NCBI GenBank assembly: GCA_003281485.1
Contig: QCBW01000003.1
Coordinates: 58,404 to 122,403, forward strand
From: Prochlorococcus sp. AG-347-J20
GTDB taxonomy: Bacteria > Cyanobacteriota > Cyanobacteriia > PCC-6307 > Cyanobiaceae
Direction: 5' to 3'
DNA length: 64,000 bases
The position numbers and the translations under genes are program-made. The notes under the pieces are model-generated. The model made no database searches, was not told where the DNA came from, and saw only the letters and a list, made by a program, of their open reading frames with translations. Each line of letters begins with the position of its first letter. Position 1 is the first letter of the stretch. Of this stretch, positions 55,933-64,000 are shown piece after piece.

Positions 55933-56906
55933 TGATAATAATTGAATTTAAAGAAGGCCAAGGTTTAGGCAACCAATTATGGTATTATTCTTCTGCAAAA
56001 AGTATCGCAGATAAACTAAATTTTGAGTTAGTGATTCAAAACTATCACCTCTTTAAAGGAAAGAAATTTTTAAAAATAGAATTTGATAGTATATGGGATG
56101 AAATTCAAGATAAAAAAGAATATACAATTTTTAATGAAAAGCTTTATTATGACTATGAGCTAAAATATGTTATTTCGGACTTTGATCAGAATGTTTTAAA
56201 TATAAGTAAAAATACAAAATTAGAAGGTTTATATCAATCTGAGAAATATTTTTTTGGAGATTTAGCTAAGCTAAAAAAACATATTATTCTTGATCCGAAA
56301 ATAATAAACTCTACTAACATCGATAAAAAAATTTGCATATTAAACATAAGGGGCGGTGAATATAAAAGACATAAAAAATTTATGTTAAGAAAAAAGTACT
56401 GGGAAAATGCTATGAATAATTTCAAAAATATATCATCAGTAAATGATTTTCTTATTGTTACTGATGATTTTAAATATGCTAAGTCTTTATTCCCTAATTT
56501 AGAAATTATTCATGGAGATATACAAAAATGTTATGCAACAATTTTTAATTGTTCGAATATTATTGTTTCAAATTCAACATTCTCTTATTTTCCTTGTACT
56601 ACAGGATTAAAAAAGAAAATAATTGCACCCATGTACTGGGCTAGACCAATTGTAAATAATGGCCGATGGATATCTCCAGCAAACATTTATAAAGATTGGA
56701 TATACCAAGACAAGAACTATAAACTTAAAACATATAGTGAATGTTTAAAAATAGCTCTAAATACATCTAATTATTATTCGAAAAATTACAATATATTAGT
56801 TAATAAAAAAGATATTCCAAAAACAGGATTTTTAAACTTTCTCACAAAAAAACAAAAGAAAATTATAAAAAATATTTTAGGTTTTATTTTGCCTAGAATC
56901 TTCTAA
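55932..56906 (+). CDS. GT11-like fucosyltransferase, second copy
   Basis: A 324-residue protein with GT11 features in a diverged form: EGQGLGNQLWYYSSAKSIADKL, ILNIRGGEYKRHKKF in place of HxRRGDY, and IIVSNSTFSYFPCTTGLKKKIIAPMYW. It shares its start base with the exporter's stop codon, so they are co-expressed. It may transfer fucose or a related sugar. The altered RGGEY suggests different specificity from the 50562 enzyme. Confidence 0.8.
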   Translation: MIIIEFKEGQGLGNQLWYYSSAKSIADKLNFELVIQNYHLFKGKKFLKIEFDSIWDEIQDKKEYTIFNEKLYYDYELKYVISDFDQNVLNISKNTKLEGLYQSEKYFFGDLAKLKKHIILDPKIINSTNIDKKICILNIRGGEYKRHKKFMLRKKYWENAMNNFKNISSVNDFLIVTDDFKYAKSLFPNLEIIHGDIQKCYATIFNCSNIIVSNSTFSYFPCTTGLKKKIIAPMYWARPIVNNGRWISPANIYKDWIYQDKNYKLKTYSECLKIALNTSNYYSKNYNILVNKKDIPKTGFLNFLTKKQKKIIKNILGFILPRIF

Positions 56907-56971
56907 AAATAGAATTTCAAATAAATCAAATTATGATAGATTCAATATGGGATAATTTAAAAAATTATTAA

Positions 56972-57817
56972 ATGGAAAGAAATATAAACAACTATTTTTT
57001 AAGAAATTTAAATCAAAGTAAACATTTTTTTTGTATTTCTTATTTTAAAGGTGACTTTGAGTGGATTTACAAATTAGATCCTTCAAAATATATTGTTTAT
57101 AATAAAGGTGATGAAGATTTGCCAAAAGAAATTAAAAATATAAGAATAAAAAATGTAGGTTATAATTTGTTTTCATACCTAGAATACATAATAAAAAATT
57201 ATAATAATTTGCCAGATTCAATTATTTTTTGCAAAAATAATATCTTTGATAGGCATTTAAATAAGTATTCATTTACAAAATTAATTAAAAGAAATATTTT
57301 TACTTCTTTACAGGAAGACTCATATGGAAATAATAACTTTGTTTCCTTGAATGTATCTGATCAAGGATTTTCTGAGATTAATTCAAGCTGGTATAAATAT
57401 AATTATGATCGTTTATTTTTTGCCAATTATAATGATTTTTATAAATATATTTTCAATAGTACAGAAATACCCACTTTTTTAAAATTTTCCCCAGGCGGAA
57501 ATTATTTATTAAAAAAAGAAAATATTTTATTAAGGCCTAAAAGTTTTTATCAAAATTTGAAGTTGTTCTTAAGTCATTCTCAATATTCTTGCGAATCGCA
57601 TTTCTTGGAAAGAAGTTTAGAGACTATCTGGACTTCAAATTTAGAAATTAATCCGAAAATGAGGAAAAAATTAACACAAGAGGAGGTCGAAATAATAAAA
57701 AAAGAATGCGCTATTAAAATATCAAAAGAAAATAGATTTATGGAAAAAATTCTCCAGAAAATTATTATTAAAATTGGGAAAATATATTACAAAATTCTAA
57801 AGTCAAACTTGATGTAA
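56972..57817 (+). CDS. DUF3431-like protein
   Basis: A 281-residue protein with a pattern recalling DUF3431: CISYFKGDFEWIYKLDPSKYIVYNKG, then IKNVGYNLFSYLEYIIKNYNNLPDSIIFCKNN. These proteins are predicted glycosyltransferase-like enzymes but are uncharacterised. There is no signal peptide. It follows the second GT11 gene by 65 bp on the same strand. Confidence 0.6.
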   Translation: MERNINNYFLRNLNQSKHFFCISYFKGDFEWIYKLDPSKYIVYNKGDEDLPKEIKNIRIKNVGYNLFSYLEYIIKNYNNLPDSIIFCKNNIFDRHLNKYSFTKLIKRNIFTSLQEDSYGNNNFVSLNVSDQGFSEINSSWYKYNYDRLFFANYNDFYKYIFNSTEIPTFLKFSPGGNYLLKKENILLRPKSFYQNLKLFLSHSQYSCESHFLERSLETIWTSNLEINPKMRKKLTQEEVEIIKKECAIKISKENRFMEKILQKIIIKIGKIYYKILKSNLM

Positions 57818-57829
57818 CTTTAAGGAATT

Positions 57830-58648
57830 TTAATTTCTCAAAAATTTTAGATAAAAATAATTTCTATATTTTATTGGTAGAATAAAAACTAAAGATCTAA
57901 ACAAGAAAATAAAAATTGAAATTAAGAAATTTGTTTGATTATGAGATAGTAAAAAGCTTTGTAATTTAAATTCTGATATGACATATTTTATTCCACCCCT
58001 GTCTTTAATCATTCTTAATCCAGTGGTAGCCTTGACTAAAGATCTATCAATATTTTTGAACTTAAAACCTTTTTCATTTAATTTTATCCACAAACCATAG
58101 TCACCTTTAAGAAACAACTCAGGATAACCATTTACACTAATTACCGCACTTTTTTTATAAGCTACTGTCATATGATTTAGTGGATTTCGAAAGGGAATGG
58201 TTTTATTGATTGCATGCATTGTTATAGGTACTTTTTTAGTACATAAAAACTCACCTTTCTCATCATATTCATCAATATTTGAACCAATTACATCATATCC
58301 ATTTATTAAAAATGGAAGCTGAGTTTCGAATCTATCATTTAAGTTAATATCATCTCCATCAGCTCTGAATATAAATTCATTTCTGCACTTTAATATTCCA
58401 ATATTAAGAGCCCTATCTAATCCAACTTTTTTATTTATCCAAACTATTTCTATTGGATAAATACTTTCAAGTTCTTTGATAAATTTCTCAAAATTATTAC
58501 TTACCTTTCCATCAACAGTTACTACAACTTGATCTGGTTGAATAGAATTTGCAAAAATACTTTTTAATGCTGAAGGTAATTTTTTAATAATATCAACCCT
58601 TTCCAAAATAGGAAGTAAAACACTAAAATTCTCTTCCGAATATTGCAT
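57830..58648 (-). CDS. GT2-family glycosyltransferase
   Basis: A 272-residue GT-A enzyme: FSVLLPILERVDIIKKLPSALKSI, QVVVTVDGKVSNNFEKF, and FIFRADGDDINLNDRFETQL with the DGDD metal motif. PFRNPLNHMTVAYKKSAV and LKGDYGLWIKLNEKG are typical of rhamnosyl/galactosyl transferases of this group. A C-terminal hydrophobic segment (LISIFIFLFRSLVFILPI) probably anchors it. Confidence 0.88.
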   Translation of the reverse strand: MQYSEENFSVLLPILERVDIIKKLPSALKSIFANSIQPDQVVVTVDGKVSNNFEKFIKELESIYPIEIVWINKKVGLDRALNIGILKCRNEFIFRADGDDINLNDRFETQLPFLINGYDVIGSNIDEYDEKGEFLCTKKVPITMHAINKTIPFRNPLNHMTVAYKKSAVISVNGYPELFLKGDYGLWIKLNEKGFKFKNIDRSLVKATTGLRMIKDRGGIKYVISEFKLQSFLLSHNQTNFLISIFIFLFRSLVFILPIKYRNYFYLKFLRN

Positions 58649-58778
58649 TTAGATTTTATTTTTAAATTTAAAATATTTACTCCACTATAAACTATTTAAG
58701 AAGAATGATTTGTCAAAACAATAATTTCTTACTTTTTTACACCATAAAAGTTTATTATATTAAAAATATTATGGCAAA

Positions 58779-59864
58779 TTGAATCCAAACATTGAAAAGG
58801 AAAAGCTAAGAATATTAGTTACAGGAGGTGCTGGTTTCATAGGTAGTTGGCTTATAAAGAAATTACTTGATACTACATCCTCAAAGATTTTTAATTTAGA
58901 TAAGCTTTCATATGCAAGTGACTTAACTTTGATAAATAATAGTGCAAATATTTCTAATCACCATTTATTAAAAGTAGATCTAAAAAATAAAAAAGAATTA
59001 AAAACTGCAATGGGAATAAGTAATCCTGATATTATTTTCCATCTTGCAGCTGAAAGTCACGTAGATAGATCTATAGATGATTCAACACCATTTATAGAGA
59101 GTAACATCGTAGGTACATACAATATTCTGGAAATAGCAAAAGATCACTGGCTAAGTTTAAATAAAGAAAGAAGAGAAAAATTTAGATTTCTCCATGTTAG
59201 TACTGATGAAGTTTTTGGCTCTCTTGGTAAAAAAGGAAGATTTAATGAAAATACAGCCTATGACCCTCGTTCCCCTTACTCTGCGAGCAAAGCATGCAGC
59301 GATCACTTAACAAATGCATGGTTTCATACATATAATTTCCCAGTTATAAGAACTAATTGCTCTAACAATTTTGGGCCATACCAATTCCCAGAGAAGTTAA
59401 TACCATTAGTAATAAATAAAGCTTTACAAAATAAAGAAATCCCAATTTATGGAGATGGTAAAAATATTAGAGACTGGCTTTATGTTGAGGATCATATAGA
59501 AGCTTTATTATTAGTAATAAATAAGGGAATTATTGGCCATAACTACTGTATTGGGGGAAATAATGAAAAAACTAATATTGAGATCGTGACAAAGATTTGC
59601 GATAAATTAGATGATTTTTACGGTAAATCTTCACATAAAAATCTCATCAAGTTTGTAGAAGATAGACCTGGCCATGATAGAAGATATGCTATAGATTCAA
59701 GCTTAATTAAAAGAGAAATAAATTGGGAACCTTCATATCAATTTGATGATGCCTTAGATGCGACAATAGAATGGTATTTAAAAAATAATAATTGGATTAA
59801 AAAAATACAATCTAAAAATATCTTTGCCGATCAAAGAATAGGAATAAAGAATTCAAAAATATAA
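58779..59864 (+). CDS. rfbB: dTDP-glucose 4,6-dehydratase
   Basis: A 361-residue SDR dehydratase, the second step of dTDP-L-rhamnose synthesis. ILVTGGAGFIGSWLIKKLL, NLDKLSYASDLTLI, HLAAESHVDRSIDDSTPF, VSTDEVFGSLGKKGRFNE and YSASKACSDHL are diagnostic. The start is TTG at 58779. It lies 9 kb from rfbA, rfbC and rfbD and is separated from them by a glycosyltransferase block, although all four are on the same strand. Confidence 0.96.
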   Translation: MNPNIEKEKLRILVTGGAGFIGSWLIKKLLDTTSSKIFNLDKLSYASDLTLINNSANISNHHLLKVDLKNKKELKTAMGISNPDIIFHLAAESHVDRSIDDSTPFIESNIVGTYNILEIAKDHWLSLNKERREKFRFLHVSTDEVFGSLGKKGRFNENTAYDPRSPYSASKACSDHLTNAWFHTYNFPVIRTNCSNNFGPYQFPEKLIPLVINKALQNKEIPIYGDGKNIRDWLYVEDHIEALLLVINKGIIGHNYCIGGNNEKTNIEIVTKICDKLDDFYGKSSHKNLIKFVEDRPGHDRRYAIDSSLIKREINWEPSYQFDDALDATIEWYLKNNNWIKKIQSKNIFADQRIGIKNSKI

Positions 59865-59872
59865 TATAAAAT

Positions 59873-60781
59873 ATGGAAAAAGATATTATTATTTTTGGAA
59901 AGACATCAGTAATAGCAACAAATTTTGATAGTAATATTGATAAATCAATTAATAATATTATTTATATATCTCGTAAACATAAATCTCCAAATGATGTAAT
60001 TTGTAATTTAGGAGAAAATCTACAAACAGAGGAATTAAATGAAATCGGCTCAAGGATAACTAGGATCTCATGCAACTCTTATAAAATATTTATTTTATTT
60101 TCATGGTCTGGAGGGCCTAGGAAATACGATAAAGATAATACTAATGTTAATAGAAACATATTAAAAAATTTCTTAGAATTAAGTAAAATAATAAAAGCAA
60201 AAAAAATAATTTTCATATCCAGCGCGGGTTCAGTATATCCTGAAAGTAAAAATTATAAATTTAAAGAGTCTGATAAAACATCAGCCCAAAATAAATATGG
60301 CCAAGAAAAGCTAAATGCAGAAAAAACCATAAAACAATTTTCAGAATCAGAAGGTATTAAATTCACTATTTTAAGAGTATCTTCCGCTTTTGGTTTTGAT
60401 CCAAGATTTTCAGATCAGGGAGTAATTAATAAATGGCTTCACTACGCAATAAATCAAAATAATTTGCAATTATATAATTCCCCAGATTCGCTAATAAACT
60501 TTATTTCTTTTGATAATGTTTCAATCGCTTTAAGAAACTCAATAGATTTAGATTTAGAAGGAATTTTTAATATCGGTTCAGAAAATAGTATTAGTCTTCA
60601 AGAGATAATAAATGTAATAAGCACAATAACAAACCGGAAACTTGATTATGAAATTCTTGATAGTAAGAGGAGGTACTTCAAAATAGACATTAATAAATTT
60701 TATAATCAAACTGGTATTATTTTTAGAATTAATCCTTTAATAGATATAGGTAATTTATATAAATCTATAATTCAAATTTAA
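59873..60781 (+). CDS. NAD(P)-dependent epimerase/dehydratase
   Basis: A 302-residue extended SDR protein: a less typical N-terminal cofactor loop (IIIFGKTSVIATNFD, missing the usual GxxGxxG), IIFISSAGSVYPES, catalytic NKYGQEKLNAEKTI, and a C-terminal FNIGSENSISLQEIINVIS. It follows rfbB by 8 bp, so it may act on a dTDP-sugar. The exact reaction cannot be assigned, and the altered glycine loop is unusual. Confidence 0.75.
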   Translation: MEKDIIIFGKTSVIATNFDSNIDKSINNIIYISRKHKSPNDVICNLGENLQTEELNEIGSRITRISCNSYKIFILFSWSGGPRKYDKDNTNVNRNILKNFLELSKIIKAKKIIFISSAGSVYPESKNYKFKESDKTSAQNKYGQEKLNAEKTIKQFSESEGIKFTILRVSSAFGFDPRFSDQGVINKWLHYAINQNNLQLYNSPDSLINFISFDNVSIALRNSIDLDLEGIFNIGSENSISLQEIINVISTITNRKLDYEILDSKRRYFKIDINKFYNQTGIIFRINPLIDIGNLYKSIIQI

Positions 60782-60855
60782 TATATTAAGAGAAAGATCC
60801 ATTAGTTTGATGTTAGATTTTTATAAACTAAAAAATACTTATATACAACCTTAAA

Positions 60856-61638
60856 ATGATTCCTAAAAAGATTGAATTTTCTAACCTTAAAGATTACAAA
60901 TATAACTTATACTCACAAAATGGAGAGGATGGCGTTATTGAAGAAATTAATAAAAGATTAGATTTAGATACCAAAAGTGATTCAAAATGGTGTGTAGAAT
61001 TTGGTGCATGGGATGGGATTTATTTAAGTAATACATTTAAACTAGTCAAAGAGGGATGGAATTGTATTTATATTGAAGGTGATAAAGAAAAATACAAGGA
61101 CTTAGAAAAGACAAAAAGTAATTATCCAAAAATAGTATCTATAAACAAATTCGTATCTAAAGAAAGAAAATCCCTAAATAGCTTAGATAATATTCTAAGT
61201 AAGACAAAAATACCTAGAGATTTTGAAATTCTTTCAATTGATATAGATTCTTTTGACTTAGAAGTTTGGGAATCATTCAATTTATATATGCCTAAAATAG
61301 TTATTATTGAAATTAATAGCTCATATCCGCCTGGAATTATCAAGTGGCACTCAAATAGTTATAAAAACTCTAATGGAAATAGTTTTTCTGCCACTCTAGG
61401 AGTTGCTAGTAATAAAGGCTACAAATTAGTTTGCCATACTGGAAATATGATTTTTGTTAGAGAGGATTTGATATACAAACTTGAATTAGACGAAAAATAT
61501 ATAAATTATCCAGAATTTTTGTATGACGATTTGTGGTATTCTTTAGAAAAACAGCCTTATATATTTAGATTATTTAGAAGATTAAATGCATTTTTCAAAG
61601 TTAAGATTATTGGTAAATTTAAAAAATACTTTTTTTAA
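60856..61638 (+). CDS. FkbM-like methyltransferase
   Basis: A 260-residue protein with a SAM-dependent methyltransferase pattern close to FkbM: SKWCVEFGAWDGIYLSNTFKLV (motif I), WNCIYIEGDKEKYKDLE (acidic end of strand 2) and FEILSIDIDSFDLEVWESF. The start YSQNGEDGVIEEI is common in this group. It probably methylates a sugar of the surface glycan. Confidence 0.72.
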   Translation: MIPKKIEFSNLKDYKYNLYSQNGEDGVIEEINKRLDLDTKSDSKWCVEFGAWDGIYLSNTFKLVKEGWNCIYIEGDKEKYKDLEKTKSNYPKIVSINKFVSKERKSLNSLDNILSKTKIPRDFEILSIDIDSFDLEVWESFNLYMPKIVIIEINSSYPPGIIKWHSNSYKNSNGNSFSATLGVASNKGYKLVCHTGNMIFVREDLIYKLELDEKYINYPEFLYDDLWYSLEKQPYIFRLFRRLNAFFKVKIIGKFKKYFF

Positions 61639-61664
61639 AGTAAACTTTAAAATCAAACTAAACT

Positions 61665-62384
61665 CTATCTCAGTTTCCAAGCAATTTTTCTAACTATCCT
61701 AATGGGAATCTGATATAGCCAAATCATCGATTGTATAATTATGCACTTTAAATTTTTATAATATTTTTCTGGAGTTATCAATTCCTGAGACTTTTCATAT
61801 TCACTCAATGGAATACAAATATAATTATCACTTTTGAAGCTAGGCATACCTGAATATTCTTTTTTTGCTATCAGCATTGAATCAGAAATCTTGGATCCAA
61901 ACCAAGAATGATTTCTATAACTTGGAGCACTATTTGTGTGAGCATGAAGTACTTTAAGATTAGTCCATCTCGCAAGAGCAACCATACCATCAGAAAAGAA
62001 TCTCCAACAATCAACAGGATATCTATGCTCGTTCTGCTTATTAGGAGATATTATACATATTAGGCCGTTTTTCTTAGTAATCCTAGCTATTTCCTGCATT
62101 GTTATCCAGAAAAACTCTATATGTTCAAAAGCTTGGCCAGAAATAACTATATCGAATGTATCATCATTAATTTCACTCCAGTCATATAAATTTTTTGGAA
62201 TTATATCCACATTTGGTCCTTCTTCAATATCTAGACCTAAATAAGAAAAACTATCCCCTTTAAATATATTTTTATAAGTTCCATTTACTCCATAACTTCC
62301 AACATCTAAGACTTTATATTTTTTTTGCTTATCTAAAAAATTCTCCTTAAACCATTGCATTCTCAAATATGATGACTCATGCAT
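61665..62384 (-). CDS. SAM-dependent methyltransferase (class I)
   Basis: A 239-residue methyltransferase: KYKVLDVGSYGVNGTYKNIF (motif I), YLGLDIEEGPNVD, and FDIVISGQAFEHIEFFWITMQEIARITKKNGLICIISP. The layout fits small-molecule or sugar O-methyltransferases. It is convergent with the FkbM-like gene at 60856. Confidence 0.82.
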   Translation of the reverse strand: MHESSYLRMQWFKENFLDKQKKYKVLDVGSYGVNGTYKNIFKGDSFSYLGLDIEEGPNVDIIPKNLYDWSEINDDTFDIVISGQAFEHIEFFWITMQEIARITKKNGLICIISPNKQNEHRYPVDCWRFFSDGMVALARWTNLKVLHAHTNSAPSYRNHSWFGSKISDSMLIAKKEYSGMPSFKSDNYICIPLSEYEKSQELITPEKYYKNLKCIIIQSMIWLYQIPIRIVRKIAWKLR

Positions 62385-62485
62385 AATAGAAAATATATAT
62401 AAATATTGTTAATATTATCATCTAGGATTTTATAAATATTTTAATTATAAAAATTAAATATATTATTTAACTTTAGATAATAAAA

Positions 62486-63376
62486 TCATACTAAATAAAT
62501 ATTATTAATTAGTTCCCTATCATATAAATCAGCATTATATTTATCTATAGAAAAATCTATATTTGAGATATTAAAATCATTTTTAATGGCTAATACATTA
62601 AATCCAATTCCAGTAGATTGAATTTTAGTGATATGTTTGATATCCTCTTTCCCAAATGATATCAAATCAACTTTATCTTTAATTGTATTGAATATAGGAT
62701 TTAATTCATCACAGATTAAATAAAAAGAAAATTTTTCTTCAAATAATGCAAGATAATCTTCTCCCTTAACAAATTTATTTTTCAAAGGAGCACCAATTCC
62801 TAATTCAAACTGAACAAAATTTATATTTAAAAGGTGATCGCCCAGACCAAGAAGTGCAAAATAATCAAAACCCTCAATATCTGTTTTTAAAAAATCAACT
62901 TGAGAAATAGAGTTTTCGCTAATATATTTTTTTAATGTCTTAATAATAAGTTTTTTTGTAAATAATGATTCAAATTTATTAGAAAAATTATTTAAAACCG
63001 ATTCAGAATTTAAATAATATGAAACTTCTTTCTCTTCATTACCTACTCCAAAATTATTCAAAAAGATCTTTTCTTTTTTAAATTTTGATATATTTTTTCT
63101 TAGTAATTTAAAAAATTTAGGATTTATTTCAAAAAGATGATAATTAATTGATCTACCTTGAGAAATATCTATATAGTCAGTATCGTATCTAGCTCCTACA
63201 TCAAAAATAGTTGAAAGGTATGGAACTATCTTTCTAAAGATTTTCCTCTCACTAATCAACATTTTTGGATGATTAATAAATAGTTGATTTTTTAAAAATT
63301 TAGCTCCTTTAAACAAACCATAAATAAATGGAATATTTCTTATCTTTTTTTTTAATTTCAAAAGGAGAATAGACAA
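62486..63376 (-). CDS. FkbM-family methyltransferase
   Basis: A 296-residue protein with the FkbM core: TIFDVGARYDTDYIDIS (motif I), YHLFEINPKFFKLLRKNI, FLNNFGVGNEEKEVSYY and VDFLKTDIEGFDYFALLGLG. The N-terminal 50 residues are basic. The TTG start at 63376 is the only standard one available. It is the third methyltransferase in a row at this end of the island. Confidence 0.85.
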   Translation of the reverse strand: MSILLLKLKKKIRNIPFIYGLFKGAKFLKNQLFINHPKMLISERKIFRKIVPYLSTIFDVGARYDTDYIDISQGRSINYHLFEINPKFFKLLRKNISKFKKEKIFLNNFGVGNEEKEVSYYLNSESVLNNFSNKFESLFTKKLIIKTLKKYISENSISQVDFLKTDIEGFDYFALLGLGDHLLNINFVQFELGIGAPLKNKFVKGEDYLALFEEKFSFYLICDELNPIFNTIKDKVDLISFGKEDIKHITKIQSTGIGFNVLAIKNDFNISNIDFSIDKYNADLYDRELINNIYLV

Positions 63377-63654
63377 ATTTCATCTTGAGATTTAAGAACC
63401 AATTTAGCACAACAAAATCTAATATAATATTTAAAAATTTTTATTTAATAATTAATTAGAAGCTTTTAAAAAAGGTAATAAAGTTTCATCTAAAATCAAA
63501 GGGAAAAAGGCATCTCTTTAGATAAATAAATATATTTTTTAAAATTATAAATAACTTGATTTGAAATATATAGCTTTTATAATAACTATAAATAATATTA
63601 AAATATTGCTGCAGTTTAAATAATAAACTAAAATAAATTTAAGAATAAAAATCA
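63377..63654. other. AT-rich intergenic region
   Basis: This 278-bp stretch between divergent methyltransferase genes is almost entirely A and T. I see no reading frame, hairpin or repeat that can be supported. It must hold the promoters of both neighbours. Confidence 0.6.
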
Positions 63655-64000
63655 ATGAGAATATTTCTATATAATTTAAAGAACTATTTAAGATTAAGTT
63701 TTTTTTTAAAATTTAAAAAAAAATATAAAAGGATTTTTTTTCTTGATCAAATAACTAAAAGATATACATTTAAAAATAGAGTCGACACAAAATCATTAGA
63801 TATTGGCTGTGGATTAAAACCGAAAAATCCTTTTGATGCAAAATACTTATATGGAGTAGATTTAAGGGATGATTTATCTTTAGGATTTGAAATTAAAAAA
63901 GCAAATTTAATTCTTGAAAAATTACCATACCCAAGTAATAACTTTGATTATGTTTCAGCATTTGATTTGATTGAACATATTCCAAGAATTATTACTGATA
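63655..64000 (+). CDS. SAM-dependent methyltransferase, 5' part
   Basis: The first 115 codons of a methyltransferase that runs off the window. After a basic N-terminus (MRIFLYNLKNYLRLSF) comes TKSLDIGCGLKPKNPFDAKYLYGVDLRDDLSL (motif I and the acidic strand-2 end), then LPYPSNNFDYVSAFDLIEHIPRII (motif II region). It resembles small Methyltransf_11-type proteins found in glycan islands. Confidence 0.8.
   Translation, partial: MRIFLYNLKNYLRLSFFLKFKKKYKRIFFLDQITKRYTFKNRVDTKSLDIGCGLKPKNPFDAKYLYGVDLRDDLSLGFEIKKANLILEKLPYPSNNFDYVSAFDLIEHIPRIITD

Overview
The window reads as a chromosome segment of Prochlorococcus, probably a high-light-adapted clade. It is strongly AT-rich with tightly packed genes. 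It has the overlapping psbD-psbC pair, a Pcb-type chlorophyll-binding antenna gene beside a flavodoxin gene, a cyanobacterial Som porin, cobQ, and many small cyanobacterial conserved hypotheticals. No phage structural genes, transposases, CRISPR arrays or rRNA genes were seen.

Layout. (1) 1-5060: photosystem II (psbD 3' end, psbC), maf, cobQ, a [2Fe-2S] ferredoxin and a type IV pilin-like gene. (2) 5061-7941: a small accessory island against tRNA-Ser(CGA). A ~190-bp sequence that includes the tRNA 3' end occurs twice, 1919 bp apart. Between the copies lie two small paralogous proteins and a stand-alone nuclease with a type I restriction HsdR N-terminal-like domain, but no integrase. (3) 8002-17153: an iron-stress neighbourhood (futA, piuC, the Som porin, a Pcb antenna, flavodoxin isiB) mixed with glyQ, a MIF-family tautomerase and small conserved genes. 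(4) 17283-25685: a peroxiredoxin-like protein, SemiSWEET, an AEC permease, a PMT-type mannosyltransferase, a GT4 enzyme, an EamA transporter, sppA and aroH. (5) 25716-34546: the core cluster rpmH-rnpA-PH domain-yidC-ycf46-like-serS-rseP-rpsN-pnp, then cysQ and rsmI. (6) 37369-64000: tRNA-Arg(TCT) followed by a large surface-polysaccharide island that runs off the right end.

The polysaccharide island carries GDP-mannose/GDP-fucose synthesis (manC, gmd, fcl), UDP-sugar enzymes (ugd, a UDP-glucuronate epimerase-like gene, galE) and the complete dTDP-rhamnose set (rfbA, rfbC, rfbD and a separated rfbB). It also has a WbaP-like initiating sugar transferase, an ABC exporter resembling lipid-linked oligosaccharide flippases, two Wzy/WaaL/EpsG-type membrane proteins, two GT11 fucosyltransferase-like enzymes, a GT17 enzyme, GT2 enzymes and several methyltransferases. 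Frequent strand switches and a ~9-kb block separating rfbD from rfbB suggest modular assembly.

The most noteworthy observations are the integrase-less tRNA-Ser island with its family of 17-bp repeats, an 8-nt match to the Yfr1 sRNA core over the som ribosome-binding site, and two genes (an AEC permease and ugd) whose conserved N-termini lie upstream of any ATG/GTG/TTG. A palindrome upstream of piuC and an Ig-like insert in YidC are also notable. All calls are from reading the sequence; no database search was run.
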